Assembly: GCA_963662175.1 (NCBI GenBank)
Contig: OY759221.1
Location: 16,396,027-16,460,026 of the forward strand
Direction: 5' to 3'
Source of the DNA: Aradus depressus
Lineage: Eukaryota > Arthropoda > Insecta > Hemiptera > Aradidae
DNA length: 64,000 nt
Shown here: positions 1 to 12,283 of the stretch, one piece after another
How the letters are laid out: the number at the start of each line of letters is the position of its first letter
Numbering within the stretch: the first letter of the stretch is position 1
Notes under the pieces: generated by a model
What the model was told of the DNA's origin: nothing
Seen by the model: only the letters and a program-made list of their open reading frames with translations
The model's database searches: none
Made by a program: the position numbers and the translations under genes

Positions 1-584
1 TATACGAAAGTAATAATTCTATAGTTAACTATCGCTAATTGTAGAAACTATGCAGTCTACAACTAAGTGTGTTCCTCAGTTTGCACTCACGCAATGCAAA
101 TGTTACACATGCAATGGTACAGATAGTCAATATGCGAAGAAGAAATAACATGTTCGATACTAACGTAAAAGAAAGAAAACGTAGCGTGCCTTCAGTTAAT
201 TATCATTACAAATATTCAGGTCAAAATTCGCCTGAGGAACTTTTTTTCATGTTTTAATAAAGTATAACGCCATTTTGTTTTTAATACATTTCAATTAATT
301 AAGAATATGATTCCTGATATTTTATTATGTATGGAGTACCATTGTATGGACCAGGAATGGGCAAACGTTTTACAGTGCGGGACTACGAAAATCTTTGTCG
401 GATTACAAAAAATAATGAATAATTGTCATAAAAAAAAAGTTTTACGTTTCTTAAAACAAGCATATGTTTATGGTTGGTTTTCTCAAAATAAATTTGGTGT
501 AGTTTCCGCGAGGAGTGCGATAAAAGATTCTATGTCTACTTCCCCAGAGCGAATTATTCAATTAACTTTTCGCCCCCTCCTCTC
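1..584. other. AT-rich DNA, no gene seen
   Basis: No recognisable protein motif, repeat end or RNA structure. The open frames here are short and resemble no family I know. Confidence 0.5.
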
Positions 585-672
585 ATGGCTGGGCTTTATC
601 TACGAGGTCATATCGCCTACTACTGGACATGAGTCCGAGTCTACTGTGGGAGTCTTAAATGGCCTGAGATCT
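585..672 (-). repeat. SINE body fragment
   Basis: A short piece of the tRNA-derived SINE seen in full at 24422-24764. It matches the 3' body: the block reading 'ctacgaggtcatatcgccta' and the 'gtgggagtc' block. It lacks the tRNA head and the central region. Confidence 0.75.
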
Positions 673-1127
673 GAAGGGCTGAAATGATAAACATCAAACT
701 AAAATATCTCACACAAAATTGTTAACTTTTTTTTTTTTTTGTTGGTTTTTTGATACGAATTGGGTCAATTAGTTGTAGACGAGTTCTTCCTCTAGAGAAT
801 ACACTAAACAGAATAGAGGACAAGGGTCCCGCTAGATGAAGGAATGTCAAGGACAGTGGAGGTCCGATTCTAGGGCATAAGCCAGGAAGACAGGCCTCCC
901 TAGGACTACACGGCGCTTCTGGTTCTCTTTGTAGGGCGATGCTCCAAATAAATTATAGACTATTTTTATCATCGAAGGAAAGAACTTTCGCCGACCGAAT
1001 AAATAACTCCTAGTCAAAGATTAACTCTATCATGGTAGGAGTAGGGTTACGATTGGGTATTGTAGGGTACGTTGTCACACGTTTTGTATTTTGATTTTTT
1101 AATTAAGTTTAGAAACGTTATTATATA
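673..1127. other. Unclassified spacer
   Basis: A moderately GC-richer block at about 780-960 is not recognisable as coding on either strand. The end of the stretch (1115-1127) is the target-site duplication of the next SINE. Confidence 0.4.
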
Positions 1128-1411
1128 GGTTAGGTTAGGTTTTATGACTCATGCCCGGGCTTTAACTACGAGGTCATATCGCCTACTACCAGAGCGCTCT
1201 TTCGTCACTCTGGTGGACATGAGCCCGAATCTACTGTGGGAGTCCTAAATTTTGCCTACCCTAAATTTTTATTCACCTAGGGTAGGGGTCTTTAACGAGT
1301 ACCTGACATCGTACAGGCTCGGGACCATCGCTTAACGTCCCATCCGAAGGACGGCGTGCTTAAGTTTATTTTACCTCCCAGATAAAATAAACTAAGGGCC
1401 TCGGTCGGGTT
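1128..1411 (-). mobile_element. SINE, 5'-truncated, with TSD
   Basis: Minus-strand SINE missing its tRNA-like head. It ends in an (AACCT)n tail, which reads ggttaggttagg on the plus strand at 1128. It is flanked by the 13-bp duplication acgttattatata at 1115-1127 and 1412-1424, so the truncation happened during insertion and not through later decay. The body is nearly identical to the copies at 24422-24764 and 33157-33506. Confidence 0.9.
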
Positions 1412-1521
1412 ACGTTATTATATATACTTATAAGCTATACATAGAAGAATAATAATGCAATTTTTAGTGAATATCTGCATTAAATATAGATATAGGTACA
1501 CAGATATATTTTTATATAGAC

Positions 1522-1900
1522 TATACTTAGTTATTGCAACTCAAGCCCGAGCATTAACTATTATGTCATATCGCCTACTATCAGAGAGCTCTTCCATCAC
1601 TCTGGTAGAGATGAGCCCAACTCTATTGTGGGAGTCCTCGAGTCCTGGATATTGCTTTAACAAGTAACTGACATTGCACAGGCTCGGGATCATCGCTTAA
1701 CGTCCCATCCGAAGGACGGCATTCTCATGGTTTTTTTCACTTTCCATATAAAAAATCTCCTATTCTATAAGATAATATGTAAAGGAGCAATACAGGTCTC
1801 AAAGATGAGGTTATCTACCACCACTTACTAGTGAAAATAATTAACCTCAATGCGGACATTTTTAGTTAAATAATATTTGTATAGATTAAATAATTATATC
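1522..1900 (-). mobile_element. Composite SINE: shared 3' body with a different 5' module
   Basis: About 1522-1735 is a diverged minus-strand copy of the common SINE body. The next ~165 bp (1735-1900) is not the usual tRNA-derived head. The same join, in the opposite orientation, occurs at 61994-62330, including the stretch around 'gtggtagataacctcat'. Two copies with the same junction indicate a real composite family and not a chance insertion. Confidence 0.75.
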
Positions 1901-1901
1901 T

Positions 1902-2241
1902 GTGGCAAATTGCAATAACCAGTTAAGTGACATTTAAAAAAAAAATTAGATTTTCTGAGAAAAATGTGTATTTTGATCTAAATTTTCCCCCATGAGTCGA
2001 TTGTTTAAATTGATATTTGACTGTGATTTCAGGAAAACCGAATCAGTTAACCGGAATTATTTTGTAATAACCAGTTAACTGTCATATATTATATTATAAA
2101 CGAATATTATAAACTAATTTCTGTACATCAACTTGAACATTTATATATCAAATATTACAATAAATTATATGCCATATACTTCAAACATGAATATCTCGAA
2201 ATCAGGTTCGTGTCAGTTAACTGGTTATTGCAATTTGCCAC
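1902..2241. mobile_element. MITE with ~30-bp terminal inverted repeats
   Basis: The left end (1902-1931) begins gtggcaaattgcaataacc and the right end (2212-2241) is its reverse complement with one difference. The 340-bp interior is AT-rich, repeats part of the terminal motif (near 2067-2090) and has no coding potential. The TIR start (GTGGC, possibly CAGTGGC) hints at hAT, but no clear 8-bp TSD is visible, so the superfamily is open. It abuts the 5' end of the composite SINE. Confidence 0.8.
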
Positions 2242-2337
2242 TGATATATTGAATAATAACTCAATAAGAAAACATTTCTTTAAGGCTATAGATAAGAAGG
2301 AAGTAAACTTCTGAATAAGAAGTAAGTCAAAATGGAG

Positions 2338-2560
2338 ATGAGCTCACGATCGCGGGTTTAGGTACTTAGGTTTTTTTTTCTGAGAAGTGAAAACATCTTG
2401 AGCATGTCGTCTATTAGTTGGGATGTTAAGCGATGGACCCGAGCCTGTTCGATGTCAGGTACTCGCTAAAGACTTCTATCTTAGGTGAATAAATCTGGAA
2501 AGGCAAAATTTTGAACTCCCAGAGTAGAGTCGGGCTCATAAGTTATTGAGTCAAAATAAC
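2338..2560 (+). mobile_element. SINE copy, diverged
   Basis: Plus-strand SINE with the end of the tRNA-like head (GCTCACGATCGCGGGTT) followed by the common body blocks 'gggatgttaagcgatgg' and 'gatgtcaggtactcg' and the 'agtcgggctcat' block. More diverged than the 24.4-kb copy. A (TAA)n microsatellite follows at 2561-2583. Confidence 0.75.
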
Positions 2561-2617
2561 TAATAATAATAATAATAATAATAGAGGTTGATTAGCGACT
2601 GTAGATTCTAATTGTAG

Positions 2618-3296
2618 GAATATTGAGGGGTCAGTCAAAGATGGAAGAGAACACTATTCAAATATTGAGGGTCAGTCAAAGATGGAAGAAAACAGGCAAC
2701 ACTATTCAATCGCCAACGTTTCGATATATTTTATATCATCATCAGGGCCTACAAACATGGGGGGATCAAGATTAGAATCACACTTAAACAAAATTAGTGT
2801 CTTGATAAACATTACTGAGCGTTAAAATAGACATTGTAACAAGTTAAAAATTTAACCTGACTTACTATGAATGTGTACATGCCTTCTCCCCAACCCTGCT
2901 TTACTATGGTAAGTCAGTTTAATGTTTACTCTTTATTATGTTCCACCTATTTGTCTATTTCCATGATTATTAATGTTTATGTTTAGTAATGTATTCATAG
3001 TTCATTTTAATTTGTATTAGTGTATGTTCATGTTTATGGTTAACAATGTAACTATATTTAATTTTAATGTTTAGTAATGTATTCATAGTAAGTCAGGTTC
3101 AATTTTTAACTTGTTACAATGTCTATTTTAACGTTCAGTAATGTTTATTAACACACTAATTTTGTTTAATTGTGATTCTAATCTTGAATCCCCGCCATGT
3201 TTGTAGGCCCTGATGATGATATAAAATATATGAAACGTTGGCATTTGAATAGTGTTGCCTGTTCTCTTCCATCTTTGACTGACCCTCAATATTCCT
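2618..3296. mobile_element. Inverted pair of Penelope-like terminal repeats with hammerhead motifs
   Basis: Two arms (about 2618-2876, minus; 3086-3296, plus) are inverted copies of one sequence around a ~210-bp centre. Each arm carries a hammerhead-ribozyme-like core: CTGATGA, an AT-rich stem II (GATAT...ATATC in the left arm) and GAAACGTT, flanked by complementary GGC(C) segments (2712-2749 on minus; 3206-3242 on plus). Such motifs are known from the terminal repeats of Penelope-like retroelements. No reverse-transcriptase coding remains between the arms. The left arm also has a short internal tandem duplication at 2630-2690. Confidence 0.65.
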
Positions 3297-4062
3297 AAAA
3301 TAATAATAATATATATAAATATATTATTTTGATACACATTTTTTCCAATGACACAAAATTCAGACTTTGTACTCCTTCTTTGGAAATTTAATTCGTTTTT
3401 ACCTTTATGACTGTTTCTTTAAGCTTAAGGAACATTTTTCTTATTCAATTTGGTTAGGTACCTAACTAAAAATGGCAGCACTGAGTTAAATATATTTTTA
3501 TTATTCTTTGCTGGTGGTGATAAACACAATCTTAGTCTCGAAACTTTACTTCAAATACTAACTGATTAACATTTGGAAGACCGAATGCCTGCTTTCTTCT
3601 AGTTGAGCTAAGATGTCTTCGTCTCCTCCTCAGTCACGGCTAGTAATCAAGTGTTTCAGGAACTGAACCTGGAACCTTCAGATCACTAAGACAACATTCA
3701 CATCAGAAGAGACTTGGAGTTAGTCAAATATTATAGTCATGTATATACATTTATTTATTTGCCTCAAACAGAGCAATGGTGCCTTAAATTTAAATAATTT
3801 TATCATTTAATTAAACAATCATATTTACACTTATACAGTTTAATTTCATTTACCCTTTAAGTTTAAAATATAATTTACAATTAATTTATAAACATTTAAT
3901 TACAAGTTATCTAAAATGCAACGTATTCTTTGGAATTATATATAGAGAGCTATGAATGGAGAATCATTCTTAGAAAAATAAAACAAAATTTCTAAATAAT
4001 TAACGAATAACCCCATCATATATATCTTATTAAATAATGAACAGAAGAAGCATTGAAATCCA
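3297..4062. other. No gene seen
   Basis: AT-rich sequence with no repeat end, domain or splice-bounded coding segment that I can recognise. Confidence 0.4.
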
Positions 4063-4292
4063 GTCAGGTCGCTGATTGCAAATTTTTAGTCAAAATTTAC
4101 TTTTTGACAGTAGCAGCGGTCAAAAACTGTCATTAGACTTTTGTTGATTATTTTTTTGTTTTCACATTGAAAAAAGGGGGTTTTGACGGTCGCGGAGAAA
4201 GAATCCGACGTCTAAATTTCGATCATTGTTATGACAACTGCTACTGTCAAAAAGTAAATTTGGACTAAAAATTTGAAATCAGCGACCTGAAA
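4063..4292. mobile_element. Foldback/MITE with ~55-bp inverted ends
   Basis: The left arm (4063-4120) and the reverse complement of 4230-4292 share a long match, including aggtcgctgatt and ctttttgacagtagcag. A further diverged copy of the terminal motif lies at about 4380-4435, so the element may be nested in or tandem to a relative. No coding sequence. Confidence 0.7.
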
Positions 4293-4435
4293 AACATATA
4301 AAATCGTACCAAACAATGGTATTTTTACTGAAAATTGATAAATTGACATTTTTTGATAATAAATGACAGTTTTTTGACATTTACAACAGTCACAAATTAA
4401 TTTCTGACATTGAATTCTATTCAGCGACCCAAAAA

Positions 4436-7400
4436 ACGTAAATATGTGATTTTTCAGATTTTTAGCTGTAAAAGACTTGAAAATATATTCAAAAATCGTT
4501 AAAAGTTCGAATCCCCCGTTTAAATCCCGTGTTAAAGTCGAGCGCCTTACCGGCACGGTTTATTACAATGGAAAAAATCCAGGCAATATTTTTTCGATAT
4601 TCATGAACCAGTTTCTGGGATGAGCAAAGAAATTTTAACTTTTACAAAATAACGGACACCCTAGTCAGCACGAAGTTAAAAGTGACAGTTCGAATTTTGA
4701 ACTTAAGCTGACGATGGCATAGACCAATGAATTAGACATTATTTTCGTTCATTTTAAAATTTTAAACAGGACAAAGAGTGTTTGCCTTTGTAAAATATGA
4801 GAATAATTATTTTTTGAATAGCAAATATAGTAAATTTTGGTAAAAAAAAAAATGCTGTAATAATGATTTAAATTTAGGATTTTTCTAAATTTATGAGAGG
4901 AAATGTCTGAGTTTAAAATGAATTGGGAGGATTAATAGGACAAAATAAACAGTAATAAAATGAGTTGGCGGGTGAGGACATCTTAGAGATGGCAGAAACA
5001 GTCCTGGCGGGAAACTGGCCTAGAGAGACACACTTTCTCCGCAGAGATACGCTCCTGACTCTACATAAACAGAGCCTTTTTATCAAAAGTTTGGACAATT
5101 TTATGATTGTTGTGATAATTCCTTATTGTTCGTGTTAAAGGAATGTTATATGTAAGGAATGCCTATAATTTACTGATTGGAATAATTACTGACTGACGCA
5201 AGTGATGAGCGAGAGAAACGACACCACCTGGCCCCTACTCCATCACCAAGCGCGCCTTTGCTGCTTGTACTCGCGCTATGCGGATTTATAATACCTTTAT
5301 TTTCTCATAAGACTGGAGATATTCATAATTTTTATAAGTTTAGTATTAAAATGTCTGAGCGAAAACCGGACATATGGTAGGCCTAGTTCTGGATGTAAAT
5401 ACAAAATTTCATTTCGATATGTACACCTCGAAAGGTACCGTGTTCACAGACAGGACTTTTTTTTTTTTTTTTTTCGTTTTTGGAATCAAGGGGGTGGAAA
5501 ACATGCAAATTCGCAGAAATGACACCAATTACAGTATAACTTTCCATAAACTTCCAAAATCTGGGAAAGTATAAAAAAAAGAAGTTTTAATTGATTTTTT
5601 AGTTTAGGTGATGGAAATTTTTGTGTCACAAGTCAAACAAATCGAGGAAAAAAGGTTTTATGACAATAACTTTTTAAAGAAGGGTCCCCCCCCCCCCATG
5701 TTGATTAAAACTTTTTCAATCCATTTGACCTCAATTCCCTGAACTCAGCTGTCCGCGAGGTGGATACTGTTTTGGAGTTATTTCAAAAAGTTCTAAACAG
5801 AACCCTTTCATACATTTTATTTGAATCTCCATTTATTTTTCTCTAATTATGAAAATTATATACATACTTTTTTTTTTGTTTTAAAGCAATATTAAACACT
5901 ATGTAACAAAATTTTAACAAATACATTTATTTTATCAAATGAATAACATTTTTATAAAAGAAAAAAAATCCCAAACATTTATTTGTTAATAATTCTTATT
6001 CAAAAAAATTACAGGTTGTCAATTTTATTTTTTATTTTTTACCTACTCATTTAATTTAATAAATTTTGATAAGAATGCAAATGGTATAAGACAGGAATAG
6101 ATTTTTTTAACTATTTTCGAACTATAAATTAATTTTTGAATTAGTCCAGTTCACATTAAAATAAGACATTAATCCACTCTCTTTTTTTTTAAAACATGAA
6201 TTTTAATATGTAATGTCATCCAACAGAATTGCTAGTTTTGCTCATCATTTACACATTACATTTTTTTTTTAACAGCTTTATAATTCTCGTTTTAGGATGT
6301 ACTCTCATCACCAGTATCTAACAGTTACTACAATAATGTTAAAAATAACGTTATTCGTAATTAATTAACTAGGTGTGCAATACATTCTGCTGTTTGCAAA
6401 AACTGAGCCGAGTCAGGCATATCTGTATAAAAAACTCAGTTAATGTTTTAATAATCATTAGTAACTTCTCACCTTGTATGTTCTTTTTGAATATATTAAT
6501 ACTTTAAATAGATTTCAATTAAATTCAATGGATTTTTTCTAGCCTTTTTGTAGACAACAGCTGTTTTTGAAAAAAATTCTTTTTACTATGTCTTCTTTGT
6601 ATGTTGAAGAATATTTTTATCGAAAATAAGTCGAAGTTTGTACGTTAGAACACTGAAAAAAACGGCTCAAAAAAAGTGGTGTCCGATGGTAAACCGAAAA
6701 GGGCCTTGCCCGAATTTTTACATTTGAAATCGAAATATTATATTTTGCGCGAGAATTTTGTCTTTCAATTGATTTCAATGGAGATTTCGTTTTTCGGTCA
6801 TTATCCCTCCGTGGTATGTTCGATTTCAGATTTTTTTAGTAGTAAACCATCGGCACCGTGTCCACTACCATCGTGGCAAATTTCAATGTGATCGGTAAAG
6901 GGGTTTAGGAGGAGTACGAGTACAACGAAATTCATGAGTCGCCTAAGAAAGAGCTTCGTAAACTCAGCTAAATTACCAAATTATATTTCAATTATTGATA
7001 TAAAATGCTAAATAATCCAATAGTTATTCATCTCTCTCCCCCCTATTTTCCCATTCGTCAACATCAATTATTTAGTTATTACTTATCCCATTTTATTTAT
7101 TCTTTATCTTCAAATTTTTCTTCAATTATTTTATTATACATATTATACCTATTTTGTTCATATATTTTATCATTCAATTATTTTTTAATTTTTGACAGAT
7201 TACATAACTTTCTCTATACTTCGTATAGCTGGAGAAGTAATAAATAAATTAAAAAAAAAATGTTTCACAGGTTCTGCAAAACAAATATTATAAATAATAT
7301 GAGAAAAAAAAAAAGTGTTTACAATCAAGATCAACAAATAAGTTATGGATTATTATATATAAATAATTGAAATATATAACGTGGTAACAAATCAAATTAT

Positions 7401-7998
7401 TATAACGATATTATTTTTATCAATTGTATGGAAAACATTTTTAGATACTGGTGGAGTTCTTCCCGAAACGAATATACTATGTGATAAAAACCAAAGAAAT
7501 AAATGGGAGAATTATGAAGCTGTGAAAAATAATATACAAAATACAGATGTACATTCAGATTTTTTTTCAATTTGCTCTGCGAATATATTCTATTATTATT
7601 AATAATTATTATACTATTAATTCAAACAATGTCTAAAATCTCATAATGAAGGTTATAACAAAAATTAAATTGTACTTATATTACAATTGCCTTGGCCCAT
7701 TGACGATTATATTTTACGAATCAATATAATATGAATTATAATTCATGACAACCACAGATTTTATATTCATGACATGAAAACATGAGTCTTGGGGTGCGTT
7801 CAAAAATGTACGACCGTCCGATTGTCTATCACATTTTCTATTAGTACATTTAGTCATCGATTCCGAACGATCCCTGCTAAATTTCTCATGTTGGTTATAC
7901 ATTTCTGAACGTATCTAATGACACAGACACACACTTCACATAGAACTATCACAGATGTATGTTTATATATTTTAATGGGGACAGCCCCATGTGATGAG
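4436..7998. other. Long AT-rich non-coding stretch, probably 3' flank/UTR of the beat-like gene near its right end
   Basis: Contains a (T)14 run near 5459, a (C)9 run near 5688 and many A/T homopolymers. A fragment of dispersed family B lies near 7210-7235 (cttcgtatagctgg). The open frames are short, AT-rich and unlike known proteins. The beat-like stop codon is at 7999, so the 3' UTR should run leftward from there. I could not fix a polyadenylation site. Confidence 0.4.
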
Positions 7999-8090
7999 CT
8001 ACCTCTGCCATCTGGCGGTGGTCGGGAGTACTAACAATACCAACAGTAGGAGTTGATTTTCTCTTGTAGTTGATGAAGCTAAACTGAATA
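7999..8090 (-). CDS. Beat-like gene, terminal coding exon (hydrophobic C-terminal tail)
   Basis: The exon starts after a strong acceptor (ttttggttcttttttacag). Using one base carried from the preceding exon (phase 1) it reads V-FSLASSTTRENQ, then the hydrophobic run LLLLVLLVLP, then TTARWQR and a TAG stop. Family knowledge: some Beat proteins end in a hydrophobic tail that anchors them to the membrane, often by GPI. A small-residue stretch (SLASSTT) before the hydrophobic run would suit an attachment site, although the charged end TARWQR is less typical. The phase match to the donor at 9818/9817 supports the exon. Its short length makes it the least certain of the five. Alternatively it is an intronic coincidence and the frame reads through to the stop near 9726. 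Confidence 0.6.
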
Positions 8091-8156
8091 CTGTAAAAAA
8101 GAACCAAAACAAATGAATTAATCCACAACAAATCCAAATATACAAGATAAAATATA

Positions 8157-8553
8157 TTATATATGAGGAGTTTGGAGCCAGAGCGGACCAACCCACAATT
8201 TTTCGGAAAATGAGTTATTACCATCCTGATGTTGGCATAGGTTCCCTTTTTCAAAACCAGTGTGGATCACTTAGTTTCTTCACTTCAGTGATAGATAGCA
8301 GCACTTTAAGTTTAGTCCACAAATATTTTGTGCATATAATTTCAAAGTCACAATGGATCATACGGCCTTCAAAAACTTTATAGAACACAAAAAGGGATCA
8401 CTCATCCAATACTATTCTAAAATTTCAAATATAAATAAATATTTGGGGCCCATTTATGGAGATAAACAAAATGTACTCAATTTTCAATTGCCATTTTCTT
8501 ACTGTTCAGTTTAAACCAGTTGGTCCGCTCTGGCTCCAAACTCCTCATATATA
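8157..8553. repeat. Inverted repeat pair, ~35 bp arms
   Basis: 8157-8192 (tatatgaggagtttggagcc and on) is reverse-complementary to 8518-8553 without visible mismatch over about 35 bp, separated by ~325 bp of AT-rich sequence. It may be a small foldback transposon lying in the last intron of the beat-like gene. No flanking duplication could be fixed. Confidence 0.7.
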
Positions 8554-9817
8554 TCTGCATTCCAGTTCCAATATGTATTAACTTCAAATTATGAAAAACA
8601 ATTATTAAAATAATGTGAAATGAATAGGAACGTTTGCAATGAAGAAAAAAAAATATTTGGAAAGTACTTGACAACTCAGAATAAAGAACATAAGTTTTTA
8701 AGTCCGTGCATGCAGAAGTATTTTTTTTTAATTCCTTCTTACTTTCCCCTTTTCAGTGGTCCTTCTTTTCTGGTTAACGAACTTGATCTTTCTTCTATCA
8801 AGAACGAGTTCTGAGCAAAGTTTGAAAATAACAGGAATAAGCATTTGGAAGTTACCATAGTAATAATACAACTCATTTTCAACAAAAATCATTATAGGGA
8901 TCCTCGATCTATTTTCAACCGGAGATATGTCCTTTTTTTTTCTTTTGTGCTAAAACACAATTTTTGACCAAAAGGTCGAATTTCTGAGCTTCTAGTCATT
9001 TTGAGATTTAGCCTCATTTTCAAAAGAGTGTTAAATGCCCTTCGAAAGTTGAATGTAAGCTTTAATTGCAAGCACTCAAACAAAAGTGGAATAAAAAACT
9101 TAATGTTAACTCGATGAAGGTGATATGAAAACAAACAAAAAATTGGCATTTGGTCTCGCAGAAGTCAATAGTCCCCTAAGAATAAATACATAGTCAAAAA
9201 GAAAAGTAAGAAAATAATTTTAGTCTTGCCATGAAGAAAAACCGTACAATAATAAATAAAAAATAAATAATCAAATGAACAACCTAATTGAAGAATAAAT
9301 ATATCTATAAAATATCAAAAGATAAATTAAAAATATAAGAAAGGGGAGGATGCCCAGGCGGTTTGACATAACATTGATTTAGGAGAAACCTGATATAATA
9401 ATAAAATAATGAATAAATAAAATCCGTTAAACATTTTGTCGCAAATAAATTATTTTAAGGGATAATTATTTATAAATTATTTAAGGGATAAAGACACTTC
9501 CGAAGAGTTTTTTTGAAAAATAGTTATCTTAATTTTTATTAAATTGAAAAATGTGTCTACTTAATATAAACGTATCTTATATTAATTTTTTTTTTTGTAC
9601 TCATATATTTTTAAGTATTTGCTTGTTCAGTTTTTATTAATTTCATTTTACTTTTTTTAATAGTTTGTTATTACTACTATTCATAGATGTGTTAGAATCA
9701 AGTAATTATAAATCTAATTTATAAGCTATTTTATTGTATAAATTCTTTTGACTATCCTATTACCATGTATTGGTTTAATGGAAATAAATGTATTATTATT
9801 ATGGACAAATTTGTTAC

Positions 9818-10046
9818 CGTTATGATCGAGGGATGATGTGGGCCCGAGGACGTGAGCCAGCTGTGGAGGATCCTCCATGAGGTAGATGTGTGCTGAACTG
9901 GAATAGAGCCGGAACTGTGAGGCCCGACACTCCAGAAGAAGAGCTCCTCCAGGATAGACTGTCTCCAGCTCTAGCCGGGAACTCTCCAGACCGCTCGGCT
10001 CGCTCTTCAGGTACCACCATAGCCGGTTCTTCTCGCCCCGGACTAC
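9818..10046 (-). CDS. Beat-like gene, exon for second half of Ig domain 2
   Basis: Acceptor ttgactgactgtctccag precedes 10046. The donor AACG|GTAACA puts the exon end at 9818. It is 229 nt long, entering in phase 0 and leaving in phase 1. The translation contains LESSRLELE, YPGGALLLECRAS (the second conserved Ig2 cysteine) and PPQLAHVLGPTSS, all typical of the C-terminal part of Beat proteins. The exon is much richer in G+C than its flanks. The frame stays open past the donor to a stop at 9726, so an unspliced alternative end is possible. Its neighbours in the transcript are 19226-19359 upstream and 7999-8090 downstream. Beat proteins act at neuronal surfaces as adhesion/guidance ligands for Side-family receptors. 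That role is inferred from the family. Confidence 0.85.
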
Positions 10047-10689
10047 CTGGAGACAGTCAGTCAATAGATTAATTTGCAGTAGTGACACTGCATTCGGGGT
10101 TGGATAATTACCCTTTTGCTTAGATAGGCCATGCTTTGGAGAAGATATCGACAACCTTTTTGCACTAGAGTGCTGCATCATTCCCTGAGTACTCAAGCGA
10201 GGGCCGCATGATTCACAAGATTTTTAAATATCATCCGCATAAATAAATAATAATGAAATAGGTACTAAGCTGAGCAAAAACTGCAAGAAAATACTCATAT
10301 ATAATACTAGTTAGCTTATAATCCAGCAACTTGACACAGCCACAATGAATGTCCTAACATTTTTCGCGGATTAATGTTTTGAGTCAGCAGGCTATGAGTT
10401 TTTGGTATCAATCACAACTCAGATTTACACAATATTTTGTATAAATGTTAATTATTTCACTGAAAAGAACGCTATAACTTTTGGTTATGATTCAGTGACT
10501 TCGCAAATATATCAAAACATTTTGGTTAGTATGTATTTTATATATTTCATAATTTAAAGTAAATTTAGTAGATTAATAATTAAAAGGCTCAGTACATATA
10601 ATTAATTGTTTTAAACATATATGGATTTTAAACCACATAGTCACTAATCCCAATCTCAGAAGAGTTCTTTATTATAATAATAATAGCCC

Positions 10690-10850
10690 TATCAGGTGGA
10701 TGTGGTGTTTGCATCTGATAGAGAACTGTTCTCTTCACCAAAACACATCCACTCGAGTCATTACAAGGTCCTGAAGAAGGAAATAAATAGTTTCCGAAAC
10801 GTTGGCCAAATACCGAATTTTTTTATTTACACGATAGAACCTCGATTTTC
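10690..10850 (+). mobile_element. Penelope-like fragment with hammerhead motif
   Basis: At 10767-10807 a hammerhead-like core reads CTGAAGA (10771), a stem II of GGAAA/TTTCC, then GAAACGTT, flanked by ggtc and ggcc that can form stem I. Just upstream 'gtggatgtggtgttt' and 'aaaacacatccac' are inverted repeats, as also seen at 50.9 kb. The rest of the element is missing. Confidence 0.65.
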
Positions 10851-12283
10851 TTTCATATTGAAACATACTGTCCATTCAATCAATCATTTCAATTATGAAT
10901 TGGCTACTTTAAATCATGATATATATGTGTACCATTTGGGAAAAACTAGGCAAGTCCAAAATCACAGGTTTTCAGGGCAGCGCTTTGAAGTTTTCTGTTT
11001 TCAGTGTAAATCGAATTTTTTTGATAAATTATTTTTCCAACCGCCATTATTCAATAATTTCTCCATATTTTATTATGGAATGCATATATATTTAATTTTG
11101 TAATTTTATCATACATTTTTAGGACTTATCTAAAATTGCACCCCCACTTATCAATTTAATCACCCGAAATCAAAAGAATTGTCTATTTTACACCATCACT
11201 TACCTAGTTATTCACGTACTTATCTAGTTTTTGCCAATGAAAGAAGCGTTTCAGAACTGCATAACGGTAATTAGCTCTTCTTGTATAAGCAAGATAAATA
11301 CGTTTAATCAATTTTAGGGCACGAACGCGGTTTTGATAAAAATAGATAAATGCAATTGTATAAATCCATAAGGAAATTTCCGAGTTGTCTAAAAATGCCC
11401 AATGCGTTTTCAAAGATACCATTGACATTACGACTTGCATACATTTACACAATGTGTAGGGCACCAATATGGGTTGCCCAGAGTATTTATCTCATTTTGG
11501 ACACAAATCGACTTATCTACTTTTTCTCAAATGGTACACATATATGCCATGTTTTGTTTTATTCGAGGTCACTGATCTACAAGTAATAAACATTATAACT
11601 ATATCATTCTGTATTGTGCATAAGATTACTATAAAATTAGAATACATAATTGAGAATCGTTAAATTAAAATAAAAAGTTAAATAAAATAAATAAAAATAA
11701 ACTGATGAATAAATACAAGTTGAAGTGGGATTTGTAAGGGTTGTTATTTCTAAGTCTCATCTAATTACAGAAGGTTTTACAAGGGCGTTGTAATTAGTAG
11801 GGCTTTATAAATTATAGAGGGGAGGGAGAGATGGGGGTGGTGTAGTATAAATGTGGGGGATTATCATTAGAGGTGATGGCAGGCGGAATAGAAGAGGGGG
11901 CAGGAAATAACAGGGGCGGTAGAACGGGAGGGGAGCATTCGGAAAATTATTTATGAGAGGCGAATTAGCCACTTCTCTTTTGTTTGAAATTCTTTCAAGA
12001 CACTGCAACACCCTTTTGTGACCCCGTTATGAGTCAAGACGAGGAAAATATGTGTCGGCGCAAAGCTATTACATACTTAAAAAGGGAATTTTTTAAGGGA
12101 GGAATGCGTAAAAGTGGTTATTACCATCATCTATCCAGTAATACTTTACGTCACTTAAGGGGTGAAATATTTTTGAAAAATCTAAAAAAGTTCTTGAAAG
12201 GAAAAATTCTTCAAAAAATATTATGTTGAGGAAATGTTTGGATACACTTTAGATTAAATATATTTTTTTAGTAGATATGAGGT
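10851..12283. other. No gene seen
   Basis: AT-rich sequence inside the 9.2-kb intron of the beat-like gene. The frames at 10696-11103 and 11204-11663 overlap on both strands, which is usual for non-coding AT-rich DNA, and show no domain. A purine-rich plus-strand tract lies at 11815-11940. Confidence 0.4.

Noticed and set aside
307..687. 126-codon plus-strand frame
   Set aside because: Its second half is antisense/sense reading of a SINE fragment, and the first half has no recognisable motif or splice context.
9820..10072. Frames in other phases over the Ig2 exon
   Set aside because: They are shadows of the beat-like exon and lack any family motif.
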